From: Pleurostoma richardsiae
Taxonomy: Eukaryota; Ascomycota; Sordariomycetes; Calosphaeriales; Pleurostomataceae
Assembly (NCBI GenBank): GCA_030052745.1
Contig: JANBVO010000063.1
Location: 1 to 64,000 of the forward strand
DNA length: 64,000 nucleotides
Direction: 5' to 3'
Shown in pieces: positions 43,967-54,738 of the stretch (its first letter is position 1; each line of letters begins with the position of its first letter). A program made the translations under genes and the position numbers. Below the pieces are notes generated by a model. The model was not told the origin of the DNA. It saw nothing but the letters and a program-made list of their open reading frames with translations, and ran no database searches.

Positions 43967-44697
43967 TCAGATAATGATCTTTTGAGGAACCAGTTCGATG
44001 AGGTAGCCATTCTGCAGGTAGTTAGCCTCGAAGCAATACCTGCTCAAAGATAGTTAACTACGACTGACCGGGTCTTCAACAAAGGCTATCTGGTGCAATA
44101 TCTTTCCAAAGGTGGGGTCTAGTGCGTCGGTGGCAATGCAGTGTGTCTTCTTTTCCCATGATGTCGTGGGGATGCCCTCAACTGGGCCATCGCCAACGAT
44201 CTTTACGATCTTGACACCTTCTCCACGCAACCTTTCGAAGGCTGCCTTGACATCCGGCATCGTGAAGCCGAGGTGGTTGAAACCTAGATTGGGCGGCGTG
44301 TTTCCGTTGGAGATGTATGAGGCTGGCAGATGCTCAGAGCCGTGATAGTGGCAAAGCTCCAGAAGACCTAGCGTGTGATACATGACAGAATGAGGAATCA
44401 TGTCCCACGAGAAAGCTCCTGGATCGGCACGATGCTCGGGTGTCTGCGGGTATCCGAGGTATTATATGGTAAAGGGCCCAGTGTTAGTCATGAAAATCGT
44501 CCCATACCCATGAAGTCAATATAGAAGTGTGGCGTTGCCTTGGGATCACGAATGCGCAGCATGCAGTGGTTCAGTTGATACCCTATGGTGGGATGGTCAT
44601 CAAGAATAGGAGGGTTGTTCTCCAGATCACCAGGCTGCTGCACGCCAACTGGACACAGGAGCGACGTTCTTTCCGGGCTGTTGCTTGAGTGTGCCAT
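43967..44697 (-). pseudogene. Glyoxalase I-like (VOC family) gene, apparently broken
   Basis: The first part (44697 to about 44500) encodes YQLNHCMLRIRDPKATPHFY, with the first metal His. The middle (about 44438-44069) has LLELCHYHGSE and NLGFNHLGFTMPDV. The last exon (44010-43967) completes VEDPNGYLIELVP, so all four metal-ligand positions are recognisable. Between FMGM and YLGYPQTPEH the frame shifts by one base and then meets TAA (frame TIFMTNTGPFTI*YLGYP). No intron with correct phase removes both faults. I therefore call it a probable recent pseudogene, with sequencing error as the alternative. If functional it would act on glutathione-hemithioacetals or a cluster intermediate in the cytosol. 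Confidence 0.6.
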
Positions 44698-45039
44698 GAT
44701 GGAAACCTGTCTGCGTCACTGAACCCGATATCAACTGCAGCCGCTGGAGACTCGCACTTCAGCCTCAGTTGAGCGTGTTTTGATGATTGAGCTAACTAGA
44801 CATGAAAGAGACCAGGGGCTAGTTGAGCGTGCGCGTCATGGGATCGGTGGTCTCCAGACTAAGGAAACCAGCTTCGGCTGCCCAACCGGGTAATTGTCCT
44901 GTACGGAATGTGGGATTCGGCCTCTCGTGGATAAATTAGCCACCCCTCCAGTTCAATATGTCAATATTCCGTCTCTCAGTGCCTTTTCTATCCGTCTCTT
45001 CCTAAACTTATAAGGCGATTTCGAGCAATTCAAACGACA
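44698..45039. promoter_or_regulatory. Divergent promoter, glyoxalase-like / SDR 2
   Basis: This 342-base region has CGG/CCG triplets (TTCGGCTGCCCAACCGGG; GATTCGGCC) but no CGG-N5-CCG pair. Confidence 0.45.
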
Positions 45040-45846
45040 ATGGCGGCTCAACAGACACCGCCCAGCCCGCAGCAGAACCTCGCCGGGAAAGTAGCTTTAG
45101 TGAGCGGCTCTTCATCTGGCATTGGCGCCGCCATAGCAAGGGAGCTCTCTTCACGCGGCGCGAACATCATCATAAACTATCCCTTTCCTTCCGAGGAAGC
45201 TTCAGCGCGCGCCGTCCTACAAAGCCTAAAGACCAGCTCTCATTCAATACTCGCCGAGGCAGACCTGGCCACTCTCGAGGGCCCCAAAAAACTCGCAGCC
45301 GTCGCAGCCGAGAGCTTCGGCAAGGTCGATATTCTGGTCAATAACGCCGGGTACAGCTCCCTCTGCGACTTGTCGGAGGCTTCCGATGCCGAGATCCAGC
45401 AGTCCTGGGACAGGACGGTCAACCTGAACGGGCGGGGCACATTGCTCCTCACCCATGCCGTCCTCCCGAAGTTGGCCCCCGTGGGGTCCCGCATTATCAA
45501 CATTGGCAGCTCCACTTCCCGAGATCCCGATCCCCACATGAGCGTCTACGCGGGGAGCAAGGGGATGGTTGAGAGCTTCACGCGCTGCTGGGCTCGGGAT
45601 CTGCCGCGGAAATACGGCTGCACTGTGAATGCCGTCGGGCCCGGTCCCGTGGGGACGGAAGGGCTGCTCGCTGCTCAGGGGGAATTTTTGAACATCTTGC
45701 AGGCACGGCAGCAGCATACACCGATAACGGCGCGCTATGCTAGGCCGGAGGAGATTGCTTGGGTTGTTGCAGCTCTTTGTGACGAGGGAGCCAGCTGGGT
45801 GAATGGTGCCTTTATTCCCGTCAATGGTGGAGGCACATTCTGGTGA
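45040..45846 (+). CDS. Short-chain dehydrogenase/reductase (classical SDR), copy 2
   Basis: A single exon encodes 268 residues. The nucleotide loop is SGSSSGIG, followed by ILVNNAG, then the active-site block GSSTSRDPD with Tyr170-x3-Lys174 (VYAGSKGM) and NAVGPGPVGTEG. It ends SWVNGAFIPVNGGGTFW. It is collinear with copy 1 at 36334 along its whole length and clearly paralogous. The substrate-binding loop after PGPV differs (EGLLAAQGEF here, ETSAFTTLPED in copy 1), suggesting different substrates. It is cytosolic and NADP-dependent by family. The gene is divergent from the broken glyoxalase gene and convergent with the Zn2Cys6 regulator. Confidence 0.93.
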   Translation: MAAQQTPPSPQQNLAGKVALVSGSSSGIGAAIARELSSRGANIIINYPFPSEEASARAVLQSLKTSSHSILAEADLATLEGPKKLAAVAAESFGKVDILVNNAGYSSLCDLSEASDAEIQQSWDRTVNLNGRGTLLLTHAVLPKLAPVGSRIINIGSSTSRDPDPHMSVYAGSKGMVESFTRCWARDLPRKYGCTVNAVGPGPVGTEGLLAAQGEFLNILQARQQHTPITARYARPEEIAWVVAALCDEGASWVNGAFIPVNGGGTFW

Positions 45847-46022
45847 ATACTGGGACTTTACTCTCGTTGACCGAGCATACAAGTGTAACGTGGGCAATTT
45901 CAACAAACCTAGCTTCAAGCTTCCGCAGATATAGGCAAAGAAAACTCTTGAACCTAGGTATCCTCGAGTCCCACGCAGTGACAAAACCAGACCTCAGGCA
46001 AAATAGTCAGTAGCCACCAGTT

Positions 46023-48693
46023 TCACACTGATTTCGGGTCCTTCCGCGCAGTCATCCCGAGAGCATGCAACAGATAGCAAAAGCTCTCAGTAGACGGCGG
46101 GAGGACAATCCGAGACGGATACTTGCCCCTGATAGTATGTATGCATGTTTGCATGACCACATCCGTCGACTGGACAGAGATGCCGGGCGGTACGTCCGCT
46201 TCGCTCCCGTAGACGGGATTGGAGATGACCGGCCGGCCTCTATCAAAGGCAACCCACCTCTGCGTTTCCATCGATTCCTGTCCGTCCAACATGATATCTG
46301 GTGCCTCTGAGAAATATACCTCCGATGGTAGCGCACCGCATCTTCTGCTCGTTATTGTCCCGTATGTCCATAAGCACAATCCGGCGTGGTACAGGGCGAC
46401 GCAATGAAAGTCGCTCATAGTCTCGAGGGGCAGCGCCCTAACCAGCTTCAGAATCTGCCCAGCCTGCCATAGAGCTCGACGCGCCTCGCGGCTCTCTACC
46501 CATCGCTGCAGAACGGGGTAGGATGAGTGGGCCTCTTCAAAGCCTTCCCTTCCTGCGAGGAGCTCCATCTGGTCGACAGGGCAGTGGAAGTGCAGCAAAA
46601 CGAGCTCGAACACCAGTAGGATCGCAAGGGGTGTCTCCGCGCTGCTTTCAGAGAGTCTGAATGTCTGATGAAGGCTGTAAAATACCCTCAGTAGCCAACG
46701 GTATTGACTCTCATCAGGTAAGGCGCTCTCCCGTGATGCGAGCATAGTACTCTCAGCGGTGCCCGCAGGAACTATCTGGAGGTGGTTGTATATCTGGACC
46801 ATCGCTGCGATACCGTGCAGCACTGTCAACTGCACCATTGCTGAGTCGTACAAATTCGGTAGATGGCGGAGGCGCGATAGGTCTGCAAGACAGTCAACCA
46901 CAGATACACTGGGATCAACTGGTGACATATGGGCTCCGAAAAAGGCGTCTTTCCAGCCTGCCGCAGATTTTGCGAACCATAGCTGCCGCGAATGGGGGAA
47001 GGAAATAGAAAGCTCTGCGGATAAGAGAGGCGATGGGGCGGAAGTCATGAGTGAGTCCTGGCTGCAGTGGATATGCATGTGATGTACGAGTCTAGATAGT
47101 TGAGATCGGTCAGCAACACGAAGCCTAATGCACATACTAGTGAGTGCCACACCTTGTCATGGACTCCTGTTCTATCCATCGTAGCCACTTGTTCTCCAAC
47201 AGGAGCTCGCCGTCATCTGGGAATGGAAGGCTTGATGAGTACGATGATCGGCGGAAGCGACCAGCGGCTCGAAGCATCTGTAGCAGAGACTACCCGTCAA
47301 TATTCAAGACAACAGCATATGGTGATAGAGGGCCCCACATTGGCAGCATTGGCCATACTTCCTCCGGCAATCTCCATTTTACGCTTGTCGCCGCTCCATA
47401 GTCCTGTCTGGATCTCGAGGGCGTATGCCTGAAGGTATTGCAGGTCCCGCGTGAGACTGCCTGCTCGTTGTGCCTGGTCGGAATTCCGTCAGTGACATGC
47501 GGAACGCGAGGAGTTGAACAGGAAGCTCTGACCATGTTCCTCAGCTGCATTTGAAGAATTTCATGGACCGCCAGGCCGAATTTCTGCACAGCTCGGCTCG
47601 GTGACCTGACTGCTCCTGCTGCAACGATGGCAGCCAACAGTTCGACTCTGACATCATTGATTGAAAACGTCGGGACGTGTATCCAAGTATCTTCCTGGCT
47701 CATGTGCCATGCTAGAAAAGACCGCACCAAGCGGCCCAGACCACCGCAGGAGGGGAATGTCGCCGCCACACGAGGGACGTCCAGCGGCTGGCAGGCGCTC
47801 GCCATCATAGCAAGGAGCCGGTCGCGAGCAGCGAGCGGGAACCCGTCTGGCAGCAGTCTGGAGTCCCAGCCGCCGGAGTGGTCCGTGGTGATATCCGTCC
47901 CGTGCGTGGCGGAGAGGTTCTTCTCTTCCTCCGCCTGAAAATTGACCGCTGTGGAGGGCACCCAGCGGCCCGTGGCCTTCCTGAACGCGTCCATGACGAC
48001 GAGGGACTTATCGTCGTCCACAACAGGGCTGATTGAGAGAGGGCCTGGTCCGGCAACCTGACTGGCGTTGGTGTTCTCACCAAACCCCAAAAGGTCCGGA
48101 AGCGGGGAGAGAAAGTTAACATGCTCGAAGTCGCTGTCGCCGCCGAAGTTGAAGTGATTCTGCACGAGTGTGAGGTCCCAGTCGGCATAGGAAATCGCTC
48201 TTCGTATCTCATCCGGGAGGCCCATAGACTCGTTGGGTGGTTGCAATGGACTCGACAGTTGAGGTACTGTTCCTGCCGCCCGAGAATCCGAGTCAATCTC
48301 CGCATCCGTGAGCGACAATGCCTTTGCCAACTCACCGTCTTCACTAACTATGACACTGGTGCTCGGCGCGCCTGCCAGCATGCTCTCCGAACGTGTCCGC
48401 GCGTGGTCCCGAACATGTGTCACCGGAAGAGATGCGTCGTCTTGGCCCGGATTAATCAACCCTGCGACTCCTGCAACAGAAGGGGGCGCGCTGCAATCAG
48501 AGGGTTCAGCCCGCGGGGAGTGACCTTCAGGGTTGATCTGTCTGATGCAGGGGATATTTCTCTTGCGGCAGCGCCTGCAGTCTCTCTCATTGTCACACTT
48601 GGTCTTTGAGGCCGCACAGGCCTGACACGCCTGCATCGCGCGCGGCCCATTGCGCGGGCGGTAGACACGCTGACGTCCCGGATCGGTGGACAT
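46023..48693 (-). CDS. Zn2Cys6 transcription factor with fungal-specific TF domain
   Basis: Four exons (48693-47533, 47473-47339, 47277-47153, 47091-46023) total 2490 nt, giving 829 residues. The zinc cluster lies at residues about 23-50 with C-x2-C-x6-C-x5-C-x2-C-x6-C spacing (CQAC, AASKTKC, DNERDC, RRC, RKRNIPC). The fungal-trans core spans residues about 290-560, with YLQAYALEIQTGLWSGD and MLRAAGRFRRSSY in the short middle exons. The first donor is GTCAGA and exon 2 ends at a GTGGGG donor that is the least certain junction. It is the only regulator inside the tailoring-gene run, so it is the natural candidate pathway activator, possibly through the CGG-N5-CCG sites to its left. Confidence 0.9.
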
Positions 48694-49379
48694 TTTGCGA
48701 GTACCTAGCGCACTACTCCGGTATGGTTAATGGGCGTTCTGAAACGTAGAGTTAGCGCAAGAGTCCTTCTTGTGGAATTTCCTGTTGTCTGCCTTACTCG
48801 CTGCGGAGATGTTCTTGCCGCCTGCGCACCTTCTCAGCTAAGACGTCAATACGAATCCCTCCGTCCGGGCTTCCTTTCTGGCATGGGGGTTAGAGGGAAA
48901 CGGTGTGGGACACAGGGTAGAGGTGGGGGAAAGGTTCTACGTTGGAGGGAAGTGACTGACGAATGCGTCGTAGCTGGCTCCCGGTCCTTCACTTGGGTTT
49001 CCCACAGTACCCCATACCCCATACGGTTCCCCCGCACTTCGCAGACTGGTCCCACGGCTCTGTGTCCGAAGCCCTAGGTAGTCTCCTAATCACAGAAGAC
49101 GCTTTGCTTCAGCTTCGTTTTAGCTGCTCTGCTTGTTTATCATTGGCCTACTGCTACTGTCTGGCCCTGCTGGCAGGCCGCTCACGCTCGAGCTTCTTTA
49201 TGCTATCTACAGTTGAAATTCCCGCAAGCAGATCTTACAGCGAGATAACTCTTCGTGATTCGGACATTAGCAATGGCCAGAAGCAGGGAATGACGGAGAT
49301 AATAATACAGATCATCACCGCCATGAATGAATGACACGCTGCCAAAAAAACGAGTATTCAATCAAACACAACCAAACTT
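48694..49379. other. Intergenic: regulator promoter and cupin 3' flank
   Basis: Upstream DNA of the Zn2Cys6 gene. No additional gene was seen. Confidence 0.5.
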
Positions 49380-50507
49380 TTAGTTTACAACATTGCCGCC
49401 TACCTGCAGACCAAGCTTGCTGGCCGCCTGTTGGAAACGAGCTTCCTCCCACGGCACAGGCTCTTCCGGCAGGACAAATCCGGCGAACGAGGACCCAGCA
49501 GTTTGAATCAACTCCTCGATACCGCGCCCGTTAGTGAAGGAGATCGCTCGCACATACCGACTTCCAAAGGCTAGTGTGAAGGCCTGTCCAGCAGCGATTG
49601 TGAGTGCCTGACCCTCCCTTACAGTGCTCCACGCATCCTGTGCATTCAGCTTCACCTTCAGCAAGCCTTCGGAGACAACAAAGCAGTGGTCAACAGTCGG
49701 GAAGGTAAGCCAGCGACTCAAGGGCGAGGGCGTGCTGTAGGCGCTCGACCCCTCGATGCTCGAGATGGCAAACTTCTCGCTGCACTGCGACGCGTTGATG
49801 AACGGACGAGACATGACCCCGCCCAGCAGCCACCTCGGGCCCGTGTTGGCGCGGAGGAAATACGGCTCCAGCGGCCCAGGCAGGGTGTTTTCCGTATCCA
49901 GCCACTCGCCCAACTCCGGGGGCTTGTAGTCCGGGACAAAGTTGACGTCGAACTCCTCCGTGGCGGCCATGACTTTGGGGATCAAGATTGCTCGAAGATC
50001 ACGATTGTCGAACTCGGGCACGATGTTACCGTTATACTTCTCCCCTACATATCGAAAGAAGTCGACCCAGTCGCCAGGGGCGATTAGTCCTAAGGTCTCC
50101 GTATGAGGCCCCAGCAGCTCCGGGTTGTGGATGACTTTCTAGTCCTTGTCAGATACCTCTCTCCCCGTCGAACCCCACTGCGGAAGAAGCGGAAACAGAC
50201 TCACAGGAGGAATATAAGCAAAATCTCCGGCGCCCATGATTCTGCATTTGTCTCCGTTCCAGAGCTTCAAGTAGCCCTTGATCACGTAGAAGACATCATG
50301 GGCCTCGGCATGCCAGTGGAAACCAGGCGCATCCGAGAGCACCGCACCACTCTGGAAGACCGCGATCCCGCCATTCGTCTGCTTCGACGAGGCAAAGATG
50401 CGAAATGTGCCCTTGCTCCCGGGAATTGAGATCCGTTCACCCTCGAGCTGGTCGATGATATAGTTCGTCCGCGCGGCGCGCGGCGTCGTGAGGACGGGAA
50501 TGCTCAT
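49380..50507 (-). CDS. Bicupin dioxygenase, quercetin 2,3-dioxygenase-like
   Basis: Two exons (50507-50205, 50138-49380; 66-nt intron) give 353 residues, close to fungal quercetinases without their signal peptide. The N-terminal cupin has GFHWHAEAHDVFYVIKGYL (His-x-His and Glu metal ligands), then GDFAYIPPKVIHNPELLG with the last His. The C-terminal cupin (VDHCFVVSEGLLKVKL, GQAFTLAFGSRYVRAI) has lost most ligand His residues, which is common. No secretion signal precedes it, unlike Aspergillus quercetinase, so an intracellular aromatic or enol substrate is likely. Its head faces the esterase gene across 460 bases. Ring cleavage of a flavonol-like or polyketide enol is a reasonable inference, not proven. 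Confidence 0.85.
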
Positions 50508-50967
50508 TCTCGATTATCTGCGCGAGAGACGATATCTCTCAAGGACTCAAAGGTTAAGACGGCGCAGATATTGAGTTAGACAGAGAAAGTGAGAGCCAAG
50601 AAAGTGAAGTGTCATGTCTTCTTCTCGCTTCGTCCCACCACTCGGGCTTTAACAACACCTACCTAGGCACGTACTCTGTGCAGCAGAAATGCCGGCTACT
50701 TCAACCGAGCATTGTGGGGTTGCCGGGATGCGGGGACACTTTGGAGAGGGAGACCGAGAGACTCGGGATTTCCGACCATGCGCTTCGGTGGTGCCAGCGC
50801 TGTTACGCGTGTCCCTCGAACGTGTTTGCGTGTCAGAAGTGGTGGTTCGTGCCTCCGCACGCGCAATTCACTTGAGGAGCGAGAATCTGGCAGCACATGT
50901 GTGGTAGAAAGCCCAATTTCGCTAGCCATTCTCTCGCGCCGTGTCTAGCATCCAGGCGGCCTGAATC
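50508..50967. promoter_or_regulatory. Divergent promoter, bicupin / alpha-beta hydrolase
   Basis: A 460-base region between outward-facing starts. No clear operator was recognised. Confidence 0.5.
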
Positions 50968-52096
50968 ATGGCGAATCTTCAGCCATTCCGAATTGTCTAC
51001 AAGACACTGGCGAAGCAAGAAATAGACGCCGACTTGTACATACCCGAGCAGTTGAAGGCTAGGGACGATGCAGGATACCCGGTGAGTAAGTTGGGAATCC
51101 CCACGCGAACCGGATATACTCATGCTCCAGCTGACCAGCCACCGCTTTCAAGTCATCAATATACATGGAGGCGCCTTTATGCTCGGTTCCTCCAAAATGG
51201 TCAACAAAGACCAGATACGCGACTGCTTGGACCGAGGATGGATTGTTGTTGTTCCAAATCATCGTCTTTGCCCCCAACTGAATATCCTGGGAGGCCCAAT
51301 ACAAGACTGCCGTGATCTTCTCGCATGGATTCATGACGGCGGACTACAGAAGGCTGTGGATACCTCGTCAAAATCCCACTATCTCGTCGACCTCGATCAT
51401 GTCTTCGCATTTGGCACGTCTTCGGGAGGTACTTTGTCCCTCTGCCTGGTAAGTCTGCTGAACATTCTTCAACATTCCGGGTCGTGGTGTTGCCTCTTTA
51501 GACTGCGAACAGAAAAATCATTAACGGGTGATGGTCAACTTCAGGGATTCGAAGTGCCTCGTCCAGTAGCCGGAATATTCGACCTGTATGGACCCTGCAG
51601 CTTCTCTCACCCTTTCTGGGCGGAGAAGCTGCCACATATCGCTGCGAAGCTTCCACATGGGCTAACCAAGGAGTTCATCAATCGTGTCTTCGATGAAGAG
51701 CCAGTGCCCACCGAGGGAGGTGTTTCATTAGAAGGGCAGGCACAAGGCGGGCCAGACTTCTCGGACCCCCGCCAGGCGTATGCTTTTACGCAGATCGCCA
51801 ATGGCACTGTCATGGATGCTATCTTTCCCTCGAAGGAATGGGATAAGATCGATCCGATCAGAAACGTGACTGCATCGTTTCCACCAACCTTCATAGTACA
51901 CGGCGAAGAGGACAACATGGTTCCGGCCGACTTGAGTAAGGATCTGTACCATACCTTGCAACAGGCTGGGGTCAAATGTGGTTTGAAGCTTGTTCCAGGA
52001 GAAGGGCACACGTTTGCGGCCAAGATGGAGGTGGGATCTCAGACTTGGAATCTTCAGCGACAGGGGTTCGACTTCTTAGAAAGCTTACTTCAGTGA
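50968..52096 (+). CDS. Alpha/beta-hydrolase (esterase/lipase family)
   Basis: Three exons (50968-51085, 51153-51448, 51545-52096) total 966 nt, giving 321 residues. The oxyanion-hole motif INIHGGAFMLGSS follows the first intron. The nucleophile elbow is FGTSSGG (Ser in GxSxG; here G-T-S-S-G). The acid probably comes from IVHGEEDNMVP and the base from GEGHTF. There is no signal peptide. The family hydrolyses small carboxyl esters or lactones and can act as a depolymerising or detoxifying enzyme. Placed between the quercetinase-like and salicylate-hydroxylase-like genes, it could open an ester product of ring cleavage; quercetinases release a depside ester, so this pairing is attractive. Confidence 0.9.
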
Positions 52097-52289
52097 ATAA
52101 ACATGGTATGACTGTTATCTCCCAGCCGAGTATGATAATATCATTGCTATATCCCTGGTATTCTTGTTTGTACTCTAACGATGGGCGTGCACCTGCCGTC
52201 ATATCTAAGATCCATGGGAGTATTCAAACAACGGTGCTACCACGACATGATACGCCTAGAAGACCTTCTAATATAATGCACATAGCTGT

Positions 52290-53908
52290 CTAGATCTTGC
52301 TGCTACCTATTGGCTCTGTTCGTAACGCTTTCTCAACCTCATCGTATGCATCGTAGCCGTAAAGCCACGGCTGCACAACCGGGCATGTCCATCTACTTGG
52401 GAACGGGCCTTGCAGTTCTTTACCCAGCTGTGAGAGGAATATCTTGTCTCGGGCTTCCTGGTCTGGGCCGTCTGGGAGGTGGAAGTCATCACGCTGTACG
52501 AATTGACATAGTTAGTGCGTGTCCTAAGAACAAAAAAAACGGGAATCACTGCTACTTCACTTCTTGGGATGGTGGATGGATGCCTGGCGTACCTGTTTGA
52601 ATGCCTCCTTGACAATGGCATCGCCTCTCGCTTTTCGTAACTTCTCATACAACTTCAAGGCTTTGGGAAGCTGATCCTTCGATGATAGGTGGCCAAGCAG
52701 TAATCCTAGGACCGCCCCGTCTTCGACGGCTGAATTTGCACCCTGAGCGAGATAAGGTAACATGGGATGGCATGCGTCGCCCCTGCATTTGTCAGTACAG
52801 GTCAATAGATTATGAAGCACACGTGAGACAAGAACGGTCGAAGATAGTCGGGACGCACATGAAGACTAGGTTCGCCTTATCATTTATCCATGATGGAAGC
52901 TCCTCAACTGGGTGAAGCCGAGGACGTTAGTGACTCTGTGTCAACCTACCATGAACAGTCATGAGAAGAAGACGTACTGTGCATCAATCTCCATTTATCC
53001 ACATGATCTACCATGCCTAGAAATCGACTAAGAGTCGGATCCCAGCCTTTGAATAGTGCCATCATCTCCTCGACTGAGCCCGGCTGTCGGCTCACGCCCT
53101 CGGGGAGATCATCAGGCACAAGGAGCACAATGTTGTACTGGCGACCGGCCCTCAGCGAATACCCAACGGCATGACAACCAGGTCCGACCCAGAAGTGTAC
53201 GGTAGGGTTGCTGACCCAGTCTCTCAACTCGGGGTCCGTTATCTGGTCTAGGTCAAGTACAAGGCGGTATGCCAGGTCACCCGTCGGCCGTGGCGGGTCA
53301 TTTCTTCCGAGGAAGGAGGCGCGGCATTGTGACCACAGGCCATCCGCGGCCACGACGAGATCACCTCTCACCTTGAGGCCCGATTCGGTTGTAACCTCCG
53401 GGAGATCAAAATCGATGTTGGTGACCCTCTCGCCGAGCTTGAATTGTACGCCCAACTCCTTAGCACGGTCGTACAGAGACAGTTGGAGGTCTACACGGTG
53501 CACGTCGATGAAGGGAGAGTCGTACTTGGCGCGAATCTTTTTGCTGAACTCAGGCTCATGTGCTAGGATCTTGCCAGAGTATCGATGTACAGTCAGAGAG
53601 GTCGGTTCAGCAACGGACTCCCAGAGATGCTCCGGCATGCCCCATCTCTGCAGGATCTTTGACGAGTTTGGCGTGACTTGCAGACCGGCGCCGACCTTCA
53701 AGCTTTCGTCAGCACTTGCCCCGTCCCTTGCTCACGTAGGAAGCAGCTCGAGTAGACCGCTTACCTCCCGCAGCTCTTGAGCAGACTCGATGACCGTTAC
53801 ATTGTGCCCGGACAGTGCCGCCGAGATGGACGCTGCGAGCCCGCTCAGGCCTGCACCGACCACAATGATGTCGAGCTGGACGTCGGACCTAGGATGCATC
53901 ATGGTCAT
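52290..53908 (-). CDS. FAD-dependent aromatic monooxygenase (salicylate-hydroxylase-like)
   Basis: Five exons (53908-53765, 53695-52978, 52907-52859, 52782-52593, 52493-52290) total 1305 nt, giving 434 residues. The dinucleotide fold VVGAGLSGLAASISAALSG is followed by the DG motif VAADGLWSQCRASF and the FAD-ribityl motif GDACHPMLPYLAQGA, assembled across the tiny 49-nt exon. All three group A flavoprotein hydroxylase motifs are thus present. ATG 53908 is preferred; an in-frame ATG at 53971 would add 21 residues. The C-terminus is SSKI, close to a PTS1. Predicted activity: NAD(P)H-dependent hydroxylation, or decarboxylative hydroxylation, of a phenolic acid. Confidence 0.92.
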
Positions 53909-54738
53909 TGCCAACGTAAATGGAACACTTCTATAACGGGGATCCCGAATCACATATGATAACCCAGGCATGGGCTTGCGAATTTATTTCGGGGTGGATT
54001 GGCACAATGACAGGGTTGACTTGCAGGGCGAAATTCCCCGCCGCGGAGTTCCCCCACAGCGGTTCGTGCACCCGGCATCTGTTCTCCGCATCTACTCGGT
54101 CGAGGCACCTCTAGCCAAGGTCTTGTCGGATATGCCGAGACGCCACCCCCGGCGACATTTCCGAGTCCGAAATCTTCAACAGCCGGCCAGTACTGGCCAC
54201 TCGTGAGGGACAGAATACGACCGCCGCATTAGTCTATTTTGATCGGTCTGCTGACTGTCATAGAACGCGCTCGACTTGGGCTCGACCTTGGCATAGCACA
54301 CTTGGCGACACAGAGCCATTTGTCCGGATAGCTCGGTGGCCCCAGCATGGTTCGATGTGCTGCAATTGAACGATGCAGGGATGAATAGAGAAGAGAATGG
54401 TGCCGGCTAGGCGGGCGGGCATTCGCCCTACCGCTCGTAAGCAGCGCAACACCCACCGGGATTCTTGCCTACCTCCCTATCTCCCCGGCGTCCCACAGAC
54501 GCCCTTGATGTAGGGAACATCGGAAACAAACGACGGCGATAGAAACTTCTTCCGATGTTCCTTTCGTCGGCCTTAAGCTCCAGCGAATCTCGTCGATTAG
54601 AGCTCGTGCTGATAGTCAATGCCAAGGCGCGTACATACAACAATTTAGTGACTTGCAGGTAGCGAACGGAATCCCACCGAAGAAGAAAACCAGCCACCAT
54701 GTTTCAAAACAACTATACAACGCTGGTCAACACGGCCA
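53909..54738. other. Intergenic, no gene seen
   Basis: Promoter of the FAD monooxygenase and 3' flank of the laccase. Frames here carry no motif. Confidence 0.5.
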
